A DNA stretch of 51,317 nt, taken from CAZYXZ01 sp964651395. GTDB taxonomy: Bacteria; Actinomycetota; Actinomycetes; BP-191. The stretch is from assembly GCA_964651395.1 (NCBI GenBank), contig CAZYXZ010000015.1:1-51317 (forward strand), read 5' to 3'. The position numbers were made by a program, and so were the translations under genes. The notes beneath the pieces are model-generated. The model was given only the letters and a program-made list of their open reading frames with translations, was not told the origin of the DNA and made no database searches. Each line of letters opens with the position of its first letter. Positions within the stretch are counted from its first letter, which is position 1. Of this stretch, positions 33,743 through 42,051 are shown piece by piece.

Positions 33743-35233
33743 CTAGCCGAGCACTCCGGATGCGACGCGTTCGAGACCGCCGGCGTGGAACTGGTCTGTT
33801 GCCATGCGCAGTCCGGCCACGCCGATGCCGACGAAGACGACGACGACCATGAGCGCGCCGCTCACGCCGGTCAGGTGCTGCGCCAGCTGGCTCACGCCGT
33901 ACGTGACGATGGCGGCGGCGAAGGCATAGCTCGCGATCGCGCCCGGCGTGGAGATGCGTGCGCGCAAGGAGTCGTAGTCGCTGGGGGCCGGCATGCGCAC
34001 GGACCAGATCAGCGCGATGCCCGTGAGGCCTGCGGTCCGCGCGAAGCAGAGCACCAGCGCCGGCGCGACGTCGTCCCACGGTGAGCCGAGCACGAGGGCG
34101 CCGAGCACGGTGACCGCCAGCTGCCCGGTCAGCAGCATCAGTGCCACGGCGGCGGCCTTGGCGACGACGACGTCGGCCAGCCGGACCGGCCAGGAGAGCA
34201 TCGCGGCGGCCCCACCGGCGTCGAACGCGAACGCATTGACCCCCAGGACAGTGGCGCCGGCGATGCCCGCCACGCCGCCCATGGCGATCAAGGAGACCGT
34301 GGCGACCTCGACCCCGGGCAGCTGTGTGATGGTGGGCACGGCGAGAACGCCGGCGAGCGCGACCTGCGCGCCGACTGCCCTGGTCATCGAACGGAGGTTG
34401 GCGACGAACAGCGCGCGGCGCATGGAGCCTTGCACCGACCACCCGGCCGTCCCCCACGGCCGGGCGCCGACGCCGCCGCTGCGTGCCTCGCTGTCGCGCG
34501 CCCGACGGGTCAGCACCGGACCGAGCACGAGGGCGATGGGGGCCGGGGACAGCAACAGCACGACCCAGGACAGGTAGAGCAGCCAGTCGCCGGCGACCGA
34601 CGCCGCCGCGGCACTGCGCAGCCAGCCCCCGGGCAGCACGGTGCTCACGTCGACGGCCGCGGGCAACAGCGTCGGCAACGCGCCGAGCAGCCCCACCACC
34701 CCGGCGGTGAGCAGCACTGCCGAGAGGCCGGTGTGCCGCCGGCCGGACATCGCGAGGAAGGAAGCCCAGGCCATCAGCTGGCCGGTCGCGGACGCTCCGG
34801 CGACGAAGGCGAGAGCGGCGACGAAGCCGGCCAGTCCGGCGTACGCCGTGGACAGGCCCAGGACGACCGGCAGCACGATCAGGTAGGGCACGTCGAGCAG
34901 CGCGGTCGCCCAGGCGCCGCCGAACACCGCCTCCGCGGACACCGGGTACGGCGCCAGCCGATGTGCCGCCGTGACTTCACCGCCACCGCCTCCGAGGAGG
35001 GGGATGACGGCCCACAGCGGCCAGGCGGCGGCGGCGATGAAGAGCAGGTCGCGGGGGGCGTTCTCGAGCCGGCCGGTGTGCACCGCCTGCACGGTGCCGA
35101 CGACGATCAGCGCGAACCAGGCGAGCAGCAGGAGGCCGAGCAGGATCAGCCGGCTGGGATCGCGCGACTCGCTCAGCCACTCGCGGCTCTTCAGCCAGAG
35201 CAGGGCCCTCACGCCCTGGGGAGCCCGCGACAT
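33743..35233 (-). CDS. large multi-pass ABC exporter permease-like protein
   Basis: 496-aa membrane protein with about 11-12 predicted helices, starting with a soluble LLWLKSREWLSESRDPSRLIL. It is about twice the size of a usual ABC-2 permease and has two similar halves separated by RRARDSEARSGGVGARPWG, so it may be a fused or duplicated permease. It follows an ABC ATPase gene on the same strand across a 103-nt spacer with hairpins. Substrate unknown. Confidence 0.7.
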   Translation of the reverse strand: MSRAPQGVRALLWLKSREWLSESRDPSRLILLGLLLLAWFALIVVGTVQAVHTGRLENAPRDLLFIAAAAWPLWAVIPLLGGGGGEVTAAHRLAPYPVSAEAVFGGAWATALLDVPYLIVLPVVLGLSTAYAGLAGFVAALAFVAGASATGQLMAWASFLAMSGRRHTGLSAVLLTAGVVGLLGALPTLLPAAVDVSTVLPGGWLRSAAAASVAGDWLLYLSWVVLLLSPAPIALVLGPVLTRRARDSEARSGGVGARPWGTAGWSVQGSMRRALFVANLRSMTRAVGAQVALAGVLAVPTITQLPGVEVATVSLIAMGGVAGIAGATVLGVNAFAFDAGGAAAMLSWPVRLADVVVAKAAAVALMLLTGQLAVTVLGALVLGSPWDDVAPALVLCFARTAGLTGIALIWSVRMPAPSDYDSLRARISTPGAIASYAFAAAIVTYGVSQLAQHLTGVSGALMVVVVFVGIGVAGLRMATDQFHAGGLERVASGVLG

Positions 35234-35249
35234 CAGCGCTGTTTCCCCG

Positions 35250-35300
35250 CGCGGAGACCCCAGCCCCGCGCTCCTCCGCGAAGCGGGGCCCCAACCCCGC
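35250..35300 (-). other. paired hairpins between exporter ATPase and permease genes
   Basis: CGCGGAG (35250-35256) pairs with CTCCGCG (35274-35280), and GCGGGG (35283-35288) pairs with CCCCGC (35295-35300) across CCCCAA. A further CCCCGC at 35245-35250 could compete for GCGGGG. The spacer may attenuate or terminate between the two genes, or be a degenerate repeat. Confidence 0.4.
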
Positions 35301-35336
35301 CGCGGCCGTCGGCTGCGGTCGCCAGGGCGAGGGCCA

Positions 35337-36092
35337 TCACCCTGATGCTCCGAGCGGCTGGCCGGCCTCGGCCATCAGGGCGAGGTAGGCGTCCTCGAGC
35401 GCGCCCGGCTCGCCGGCCTGCGCGCGCAGTGCGGCGGCGTCGCCCTCCGCGATCGCCTGGCCGGCCCGGATGACGACCAGCCGGTCACTGATCCGCTCCG
35501 CGGCCTCGAGCAGGTGCGTGGAGCAGAGGACGCCCGCGCCGCGGTCGACCGCTTCGCGGACCAGGCGGCGGACCGCGACCGAACCGGCCGGGTCGATGCC
35601 GTCGAACGGCTCGTCGAGCAGCAGCAGGCTCGGGGACGGCAGCACCGCGATGGCGAGCGAGAGCTTGCGCGACATCCCGTGCGAGTACGTCGACGTACGC
35701 CGGCCGGCCGCTTCGGTGAGGCCCAGCTCGTCCAGCAGCGCGCGGCCGTGGTCGACCCAGCTCGGGTCGAGGCCGTGCAGGCGCGCGGCCAGCTCGAGGT
35801 GCTCCCACCCGGTGAGCCGCGGGAAGAGCCCGCCGGTGTCGGGGACGTAGCCGAGCAGCCGGCGCGCGCCCACCGGGTCGGTGGCCAGGTCGACCCCTGC
35901 CACGCGCACGCCGCCGTACGTCGGTGCGGCGACGCCCGAGCAGATCTTCATCGTCGTGGACTTGCCCGCGCCGTTCGGGCCGAGCAGGCCGACCACCTCG
36001 CCGGCCTCGACGATGAGGTCGAGGCCCAGCAGCGCGCGGTAGCCGCGGTAGTCCTTGACCAGCCCGTCAGCGACGAGGGCGGGCAGCAGCAC
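35337..36092 (-). CDS. ABC transporter ATP-binding protein
   Basis: 251-aa ATPase. Walker A is GPNGAGKS, the signature region is YSHGMSRKLSLAIAVL, Walker B is LLLLDEPFDGIDP, and the H-loop is CSTHLLEAAE. VPDTGGLFPRLTGWEHLELAARL is typical of ABC-2 exporter ATPases. It probably serves the large permease encoded downstream at 33743-35233. Confidence 0.85.
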   Translation of the reverse strand: MLLPALVADGLVKDYRGYRALLGLDLIVEAGEVVGLLGPNGAGKSTTMKICSGVAAPTYGGVRVAGVDLATDPVGARRLLGYVPDTGGLFPRLTGWEHLELAARLHGLDPSWVDHGRALLDELGLTEAAGRRTSTYSHGMSRKLSLAIAVLPSPSLLLLDEPFDGIDPAGSVAVRRLVREAVDRGAGVLCSTHLLEAAERISDRLVVIRAGQAIAEGDAAALRAQAGEPGALEDAYLALMAEAGQPLGASG

Positions 36093-36153
36093 CGGTGCTC
36101 CGATCAGCAGGAGGCGATCGGAACAGCCTAACTAGAGGGCGGTGTGGCGCCGC

Positions 36154-36642
36154 TCAGACGTTGGCGGGAGCCGGGTTGCACACGCGGCACGGCTGCAGGA
36201 AACGGCCCTGCGCCTCTTCGACCGTGAGGTACTCGACCTGCTCGCGGCCGTCGACCAGGCGGCAGCCCGCGCGGTGGAAGGACGCGGACCCGGCGACCAC
36301 GAGGCCGGCCAGGTCGGCCGGGGTGTCGCCGCCGACGCCGTAGCCGCTCGCGCGGCCGCCGAGGGCGACGATGACCTGGTCGAGCTTGGCCTCGAGCTTG
36401 GTGCGCTCCTCGCGGTAGCCCTGCAGCACCATGAGAGCGGAGCCGACGATGACGAGGGCGAGCCCGATACCCAGCCCCGACACGGCGTACGGCACCTGCC
36501 GCACGAGGCTGATGTTGCTGGCCACGCCGTTCCAGCCGATGCCGACCGCGACCAGCCCGAGGCCGATCAGGATGACGGCCAGCTTGCCACCGAACTTGCC
36601 GACACCACCGCTGAAGCGGTCGTTGAAGTCGTTGCTCGACAT
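36154..36642 (-). CDS. membrane protein with C-terminal Ada-like metal-binding motif
   Basis: 162 aa. A short polar N-terminus is followed by two helices (about 20-38 and 53-74), a coiled segment (REERTKLEAKLDQVIVAL), a linker, then a compact motif: His123-x3-Cys127 in FHRAGC and, after a VEYLTVEEAQGRFLQ stretch, Cys152-x2-Cys155 in PCRVC. The H-x3-C / PCxxC pattern with the intervening helix start resembles the metal-binding beta-beta-alpha unit of Ada and of secreted nucleases. Function unknown. Confidence 0.68.
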   Translation of the reverse strand: MSSNDFNDRFSGGVGKFGGKLAVILIGLGLVAVGIGWNGVASNISLVRQVPYAVSGLGIGLALVIVGSALMVLQGYREERTKLEAKLDQVIVALGGRASGYGVGGDTPADLAGLVVAGSASFHRAGCRLVDGREQVEYLTVEEAQGRFLQPCRVCNPAPANV

Positions 36643-36716
36643 GCGGCCTCTTCCGACGAGTGAACGGGGGGGGTGATCACGAGGTCGTCCCCCCAGGGCG
36701 CGACCAAGTATGAACG

Positions 36717-38741
36717 CTAACGGGTTCGGCGTCCGGCAGCCCGACTCCTGCCGTTGCGCGTGCGCAGGTAGTCGTGGATGACGTACTCGCCGAGCCGGTC
36801 CGGTCGTGGCGCGAGGACCCGGCCGCCGTTGAGCTCGGCCAGCTGCTCCACGAAGTGCTGCAGCCGCGGGTCGTCATCGAGCATGAACACGTTGATGGTT
36901 GCGCCGCGGCGGGTGAGCTTCATGACCTCGGCCATGGTCGCCTCGATCGTCTCGGCCAGCGGCGGCCAGCAGAAGAACGGCGTCCCGTCGGCGAGGAGGT
37001 GCGCCGTCGGCTCGCCGTCGGTCACCACCAGCACGATCGGCTCGCTGTCCGGGTGGCGCGCGAGGTGCCGGCCGGCGATGAGCAGTGCGTGCTGCAGGTT
37101 CGTGCCCTGCACCATGTCCCAGGACAGCCCGGCCAGGTCGGCGGGCTGCAGCTCGCGCGCGTAGTCGGAGAAGCCGACGATCTGCACGCTGTCCTGCGGG
37201 TACTTCGTCGTGACCAGCGAGTGGAGCGCGAGCGCGGTCGCCTTCGCGATGCCCCACGTGCCGCGCAGCGCCATCGAGTAGGAGAGGTCGACCAGCAGGC
37301 AGACCGCGGCCGACGTACGCCGTTCCGTCTCCGCCACCTCGAAGTCCTCGACGGTCAGGTCCACCCTGCCGCTCTGCCCCGCCGCGGTGTCACCGGCCCG
37401 TCGTGGTCCCTGTCGGAGGACGGCATCGCGCTGCCCGTTGCGGAGCACGGCGTTGCGAATGGTCCGCACGACGTCGAGCGGCTGCTCGTCGCCGAAGCGC
37501 CATGGGCGTGAGGAGCCGGTGAGCTCGCCCGCCGACCCGGCGTCGGGCAGGTCGTGGTCGCCGGTGCCGCGGGCGTCGAGATCCCGGAACACCCGGGCGA
37601 GCGCCGTGGCGCCGATGCGGCGTACCGCCTTCGGGGAGAGCTCGAGCTCGCCGTCCTCGCCACGGCGCAGGTAGCCCTGACGGGTGAGCTCTCGCTCGAC
37701 CGCGCGCAGCGCTTCCAGGTCGTCCACCGCGGCCCGGCCGAGCGCGCGTTCCAGCGCTTCCCGGTCGACGTCGTCGAGGGTCGCGCCGGGGTAGTCCTGG
37801 CGCAGCGCCGACTCCGCGGCGTCGAGGTCGGCCAGCTCCTCGAGCGCGGTCACAGCGTCGCCCATGCCCAGCGACTCGTCGCCGTCCATGCGCTCGCCGC
37901 TCTGCCAGTCCAGATCGGGGCGCCGCTGCCGCAGCGCATTCGCGAGCTCGGCCAGCTCGGCCTGGAGCGCGTCGTCACCGAGTGCGGCGGCCATCAGGTC
38001 GGCCAGCTCGGCCCGCTGCTGCGGGGTCATCGAGCGCATCATGCGGCTGGCCGCGGCTGCCCGGCGGGCGAGCGAGTCGACCAGCTCCTCGAGCGACTGC
38101 GGGTTGTCGGGGAACAGGTCGCCGTACTCGCCCATGAACTGGTCGAACGCCGCCGTCGTGTCCTCGCCGCGCGCGTCCGCCGCGAGCATCGCGTTGAGGT
38201 CGCGCAGCATGGAACGCACTCGCTCCATCTGCTCGGGCGTCGCGCCCTCGAGCGACTCCTTCAGGCCGCGGAACTGGGAGTCGAGCACCTCGCGGCGCAG
38301 CAGGTCCCGGATCTCCTCGTAGGTCGCCGCGGCCTCGGGGGACGTCCACTGGTAGGTCGCCAGGTCGCGCACCGCGCGGGCGGTGTCGCTCGGGAGCTCG
38401 TCGAGCTCGGCCTCGGCCATGCGCGCGCGGTCGGACGGGTCGGGGAACAACGCGGCGCGCTCCTGCTCGAGCGCCCGGTCGAGGAGCTCCCGCACCTGCT
38501 CGAGCGTGCCGTCGAGCCGACCGCGCTCGCGGATCTCCTTCCGCCGTGTGCGCAGCTCGCGCAGCATCTCGTCCAGCCCGCGATGGCCGTCGCGACCGCG
38601 GCGCAGGAGCGCCGACAGCGCCTCGCGCGGGCTGTGCCCGGCCAGCACCGACTCGCCGAGCGCGTCGACCGCGCCGGCCACGTCGAACGGCGACTCGAGC
38701 GGGTCCGGCCCGCCGCGCCACTGCCCGAACCGGTAGGCCAT
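36717..38741 (-). CDS. VWA domain protein of a MoxR/VWA pair
   Basis: 674 aa. A long helical, Arg/Glu-rich N-terminal part (about 1-460) precedes a C-terminal von Willebrand A domain with a complete MIDAS: DLSYS at 485-489, GTNLQHAL with the Thr, and VVTDGEPT with the Asp. The end is very basic. Such proteins pair with MoxR-type AAA ATPases and are related to Mg-chelatase ChlI/ChlD. They act as metal-insertion or assembly chaperones, with unknown client here. It follows the AAA gene by 37 nt. Confidence 0.85.
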   Translation of the reverse strand: MAYRFGQWRGGPDPLESPFDVAGAVDALGESVLAGHSPREALSALLRRGRDGHRGLDEMLRELRTRRKEIRERGRLDGTLEQVRELLDRALEQERAALFPDPSDRARMAEAELDELPSDTARAVRDLATYQWTSPEAAATYEEIRDLLRREVLDSQFRGLKESLEGATPEQMERVRSMLRDLNAMLAADARGEDTTAAFDQFMGEYGDLFPDNPQSLEELVDSLARRAAAASRMMRSMTPQQRAELADLMAAALGDDALQAELAELANALRQRRPDLDWQSGERMDGDESLGMGDAVTALEELADLDAAESALRQDYPGATLDDVDREALERALGRAAVDDLEALRAVERELTRQGYLRRGEDGELELSPKAVRRIGATALARVFRDLDARGTGDHDLPDAGSAGELTGSSRPWRFGDEQPLDVVRTIRNAVLRNGQRDAVLRQGPRRAGDTAAGQSGRVDLTVEDFEVAETERRTSAAVCLLVDLSYSMALRGTWGIAKATALALHSLVTTKYPQDSVQIVGFSDYARELQPADLAGLSWDMVQGTNLQHALLIAGRHLARHPDSEPIVLVVTDGEPTAHLLADGTPFFCWPPLAETIEATMAEVMKLTRRGATINVFMLDDDPRLQHFVEQLAELNGGRVLAPRPDRLGEYVIHDYLRTRNGRSRAAGRRTR

Positions 38742-38778
38742 GGTCAGTCCCTACCCGTCGAAGCCGACAGCACGGCGG

Positions 38779-40197
38779 CTAGCCGCCGTAGACGACGCGA
38801 TGGGGGAGCTCGTCCTTGGCCAGCTTCTTGCTCAGGTGCAGACCCTCCAGCGCGAACTCGAGCACCGCGGCGGCCAGTCCCGGCGTCTCGTCGCCCTCAT
38901 CGACCCCTGCGCGGGAGAGCAGCGTCGACAGACCCGGCACGGGGCCGATCCGGCGCAGCAGCTCGGCGGCCGGGATCAGCTCGCCGCTCTCGACGGTGGC
39001 GCCCTCGGCGAACCGGGCCAGTACGCCGGACAGGTCGGTGCCGGCGAGGCGCGAGCGGAACGTGTCGGCGACCGCCTTGCGCAGCAGGTGCGCCAGGATC
39101 TCGTGCTCGCGCCCCTCCTCCAGGTGGTCGAACTCGACCTTGCCGCGGCAGGCGTCGATGACCGGCGGCAGGTCGGCCACGCGGGCGACCGCGATGTCCT
39201 CGCCGGCGACGGCGGCCCGGCGTACGGCGGACGCGGCGACCGTCTCGGCGGCCGCGATCGCGAAGCGGGCGGAGACGCCGGAGCGACGGTCGACCTGCGG
39301 CGCCTCGCGGACGTGGCGGGTGAACCGGGCGAGGATCTCGAGGAGGTGGTCCGGCACCGTCGGGCGGGCGTGCTCACCGCTGGGCCAGGACAGCTCCGCC
39401 TCCTGCCGGATCAGCAGGATCTCGTCGTCGAGGCGCAGCGGGTAGTGCGTGCGGATCTCGGCGCCGAAGCGGTCCTTCAGCGGCGTGATGATGCGGCCGC
39501 GGTTCGTGTAGTCCTCGGGGTTGGCGCTCGCGATGAGCAACAGGTCCAGCGGCAGCCGCAGCTGGTAGCCGCGGATCTGCACGTCGCGCTCCTCGAGCAC
39601 GTTGAGCAGTGCGACCTGGATCCGCTCGGCCAGGTCCGGCAGCTCGTTGACGCTGAAGATGCCTCGGTTGCTCCGCGGTACGAGGCCGTAGTGGATCGTC
39701 TCCGGGTCGCCCAGCGTGCGGCCCTCGGCGACGCGCACGGGGTCGATGTCGCCGATCAGGTCGCCGACGCTCGTGTCCGGTGTCGCGAGCTTCTCGCCGT
39801 AGCGCTCGTCGCGGTGCCGCCACGCGACCGGCAGCGCGTCGCCCAGCTCGCCGAGCCGGCGCTGGCAGGCGGCGCACGACGGCGCGTACGGGTGGTCGTT
39901 GATCTCGCACCCGGCGACGACCGGCGTCCATTCGTCGAGCAGGGCCGTGAGGGAGCGGATCAGCCGGGTCTTCCCCTGCCCACGCTCACCGAGCAGTACG
40001 ACGTCATGGCCGGCCAGCAGCGCTCGCTCGAGCTGCGGCAGCACCGTCTCGTCGAAGCCGACGATGCCGGGGAAGCGCGGTACGTCGCCGGGCTCGCTCA
40101 GCCGGGCCAGCAGGTTGTCGCGCAGCTCGTGCTTCACCGGCTTGTGCACGTGCCCGGAGGAGCGCAGCTCGCCCAGGGTCGTCGGCTCAGGAGTCAT
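38779..40197 (-). CDS. MoxR/Mg-chelatase-type AAA+ ATPase
   Basis: 472 aa. Walker A is GERGQGKT (70-77), Walker B is GIFSVNELPDLAERIQVALLNVLEE, sensor 1 is LLIASANPEDYTNRGRI, and a helical lid follows. Between Walker A and B there is an insert with Cys97, Cys108 and Cys111 (GCEIND and SCAACQRR) and a His, which could bind a metal. It is operonic with the VWA gene. The start is 30 nt from the divergent ROK kinase start, with TACTGT 5 nt upstream on the minus strand. Confidence 0.85.
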   Translation of the reverse strand: MTPEPTTLGELRSSGHVHKPVKHELRDNLLARLSEPGDVPRFPGIVGFDETVLPQLERALLAGHDVVLLGERGQGKTRLIRSLTALLDEWTPVVAGCEINDHPYAPSCAACQRRLGELGDALPVAWRHRDERYGEKLATPDTSVGDLIGDIDPVRVAEGRTLGDPETIHYGLVPRSNRGIFSVNELPDLAERIQVALLNVLEERDVQIRGYQLRLPLDLLLIASANPEDYTNRGRIITPLKDRFGAEIRTHYPLRLDDEILLIRQEAELSWPSGEHARPTVPDHLLEILARFTRHVREAPQVDRRSGVSARFAIAAAETVAASAVRRAAVAGEDIAVARVADLPPVIDACRGKVEFDHLEEGREHEILAHLLRKAVADTFRSRLAGTDLSGVLARFAEGATVESGELIPAAELLRRIGPVPGLSTLLSRAGVDEGDETPGLAAAVLEFALEGLHLSKKLAKDELPHRVVYGG

Positions 40198-40227
40198 GGT
40201 TCACAGTACGTCAGGCAGACTGGGCCA

Positions 40228-41169
40228 ATGAAGCGACCCGTGCTCGCCCTGGACATCGGCGGCACGAAGCTGGCCGCCGCGATCGTCGACCCGACCGGGC
40301 GCGTGAGCGCGACCGCGCGGGTGCCCACGCCGCACGGACGCTCGGTGAAGGCCGAGTCGCTCTTCAAGACCGTCCTGGCGCTGCTCGAGCGGTTCACGGA
40401 CGCGGTCGGCGCGACCGAGTGGGCCGGCATCGGGGTCGGCTGCGGCGGTCCCATGACCTGGCCCGCCGGTGAGGTCAGCCCGCTCAACATCCCGGCCTGG
40501 CGTGACTTCCCGCTGCGCGCGCGGCTCCAGGAGCGGTTCCCGGACACGACCGTCCGCATCCACAACGACGCGGTCTGCGTCGCGGTCGGCGAGCACTGGC
40601 GCGGCGCGGGCCGCGGAACGAAGAACGTCCTCGGCATGGTCGTGTCGACCGGTGTCGGCGGGGGCCTGGTGCTCGGCGGTCATCTCGTCGACGGCGCGTC
40701 GGGCAACGCCGGTCACATCGGGCACGTCGTCGTCGACCCGGACGGTCCGGAGTGCGTGTGCGGTGGTCGTGGCTGTCTCGAGGCGATCGCGCGCGGGCCG
40801 GCGCTGGCCGAGTGGGCGAAGGCGCAGGGCTGGCGCTCCTCCGGCGGTACCGCGCGCGACCTGGTCGACGACGCGAGCCGTGGGCACGCGATCGCCCTGG
40901 CGGCCATGGACCGCGCCGGCACGGCGCTCGGCATCGCGATCGCATCGTCCGCGCACCTGCTCGACCTCGACGTCGTCGCGGTGGGTGGCGGGCTCTCGCA
41001 GGCCGGCCCGTTGCTGTTCAACCCGCTGGACGAGGCCTTCCGCCGGCACGTCGCCATGGACTGGGCGCGCGGAGTGCGCGTCGTCCCTGCGGCCCTGGGC
41101 CAGGAGGCCGGGCTGGTCGGCGCCGCGGCCCTGGTCGCGGCGGGCAGCCGCTACTGGTCCGCTGACTAG
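40228..41169 (+). CDS. ROK family sugar kinase, probable glucokinase
   Basis: 313-aa ROK kinase. Phosphate-1 motif ALDIGGTKLAAAIVD, catalytic Asp in HNDAVCVAVGE, and the ROK zinc site GNAGHIGH ... CVCGGRGCLE. The adenosine motif is AVGGGLSQAG. It would phosphorylate glucose or a related sugar in the cytosol. ATG 40228 has no Shine-Dalgarno; CAGACT 6 nt upstream hints at a leaderless mRNA. It converges with the hydrolase gene 18 nt away. Confidence 0.87.
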   Translation: MKRPVLALDIGGTKLAAAIVDPTGRVSATARVPTPHGRSVKAESLFKTVLALLERFTDAVGATEWAGIGVGCGGPMTWPAGEVSPLNIPAWRDFPLRARLQERFPDTTVRIHNDAVCVAVGEHWRGAGRGTKNVLGMVVSTGVGGGLVLGGHLVDGASGNAGHIGHVVVDPDGPECVCGGRGCLEAIARGPALAEWAKAQGWRSSGGTARDLVDDASRGHAIALAAMDRAGTALGIAIASSAHLLDLDVVAVGGGLSQAGPLLFNPLDEAFRRHVAMDWARGVRVVPAALGQEAGLVGAAALVAAGSRYWSAD

Positions 41170-41187
41170 AGCGCGGCCGGCGGACCC

Positions 41188-42051
41188 TCAGTCGGCCAGC
41201 TCGGCACAGAAGCCGGCGACCTCCTCGGCGACGCGCTCCGGGCGGTCCTCGGGCAGGAAGTGGCCGGCGTCGGGCACCGGCACCCACCGCGCGCCCGGGA
41301 TCGCGTCGACCAGCCGGCGTCCGTACGCCGGCGCGATGAAGACGTCGCCCTCGCCCCAGAGCACAAGTGTCGGCGGTGGCTCCTTCGCTACGGCGAGCAG
41401 CGCCTCCTCGGTGGCAGGCGCGTCGAACGCGCGCGCGAACCGCACCACGCTGCGGCTGCCCTCGGGACTGAGCAAGGGCTCGACGTAATGGCCGCGCACC
41501 TTCGGGGTGAGCTCCGACGACAGCAGGCCCTTGCCGAGCTGACGGCTCAGGTAGCGGCGGCCCACGGCCGGCACGGTGCGCAGGAACGCGGCCTGCACGT
41601 CACCGAGCACCGGGGCGATGATCGCGGCGACGGAGGGGATCGGCCACGTGTCGGCGTGCAGCGGGCTGTCGACCAGCACGAGCGCCGCGACGCGCGACGG
41701 CGCCATCGCTGTCAGGTGCACCGCGATCCCGCCGCCCACGTCGTGACCGACGACGCCGACCCGGTCGATGCCAAGCTCGTCGAGCAGCCGCAGCAGCAAC
41801 TGGGCCTGCGCGGCGAAGCCGTAGACCTCGGCTGCGGGCCGTTCGGACCCGCCGAGGCCCAGCAGGTCCGCAGCGATGGTCGGGTGCGCGTGGCCGAGGT
41901 CGCGCTGCACGTCGCGCCAGAGGTACGACGACGTCGGCATCCCGTGGATGAGCAGCAGCGGCAGGCCCTCGTCGCTGCCGTGCCGGACGACGCTGAGCCG
42001 GACGCCGTCGACGACGTGGTCGACCGCGGGCAGTGGGTGCTCGTCACGCAT
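41188..42051 (-). CDS. alpha/beta hydrolase, epoxide hydrolase / haloalkane dehalogenase-like
   Basis: 287 aa. Oxyanion region HGMPTSSYLWR, nucleophile Asp104 in GHDVGGG (Asp rather than Ser, as in dehalogenases and epoxide hydrolases), cap domain about 130-215, acid region LWGEGDVF, and His near 262 in PDAGHFLPED. The presence or absence of the cap tyrosines or halide-binding Trp cannot be judged by eye. It overlaps the end of the P450 gene by 8 nt, so the two enzymes may act in one oxidative pathway (for example epoxide formation then opening); this is inference. Confidence 0.8.
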   Translation of the reverse strand: MRDEHPLPAVDHVVDGVRLSVVRHGSDEGLPLLLIHGMPTSSYLWRDVQRDLGHAHPTIAADLLGLGGSERPAAEVYGFAAQAQLLLRLLDELGIDRVGVVGHDVGGGIAVHLTAMAPSRVAALVLVDSPLHADTWPIPSVAAIIAPVLGDVQAAFLRTVPAVGRRYLSRQLGKGLLSSELTPKVRGHYVEPLLSPEGSRSVVRFARAFDAPATEEALLAVAKEPPPTLVLWGEGDVFIAPAYGRRLVDAIPGARWVPVPDAGHFLPEDRPERVAEEVAGFCAELAD

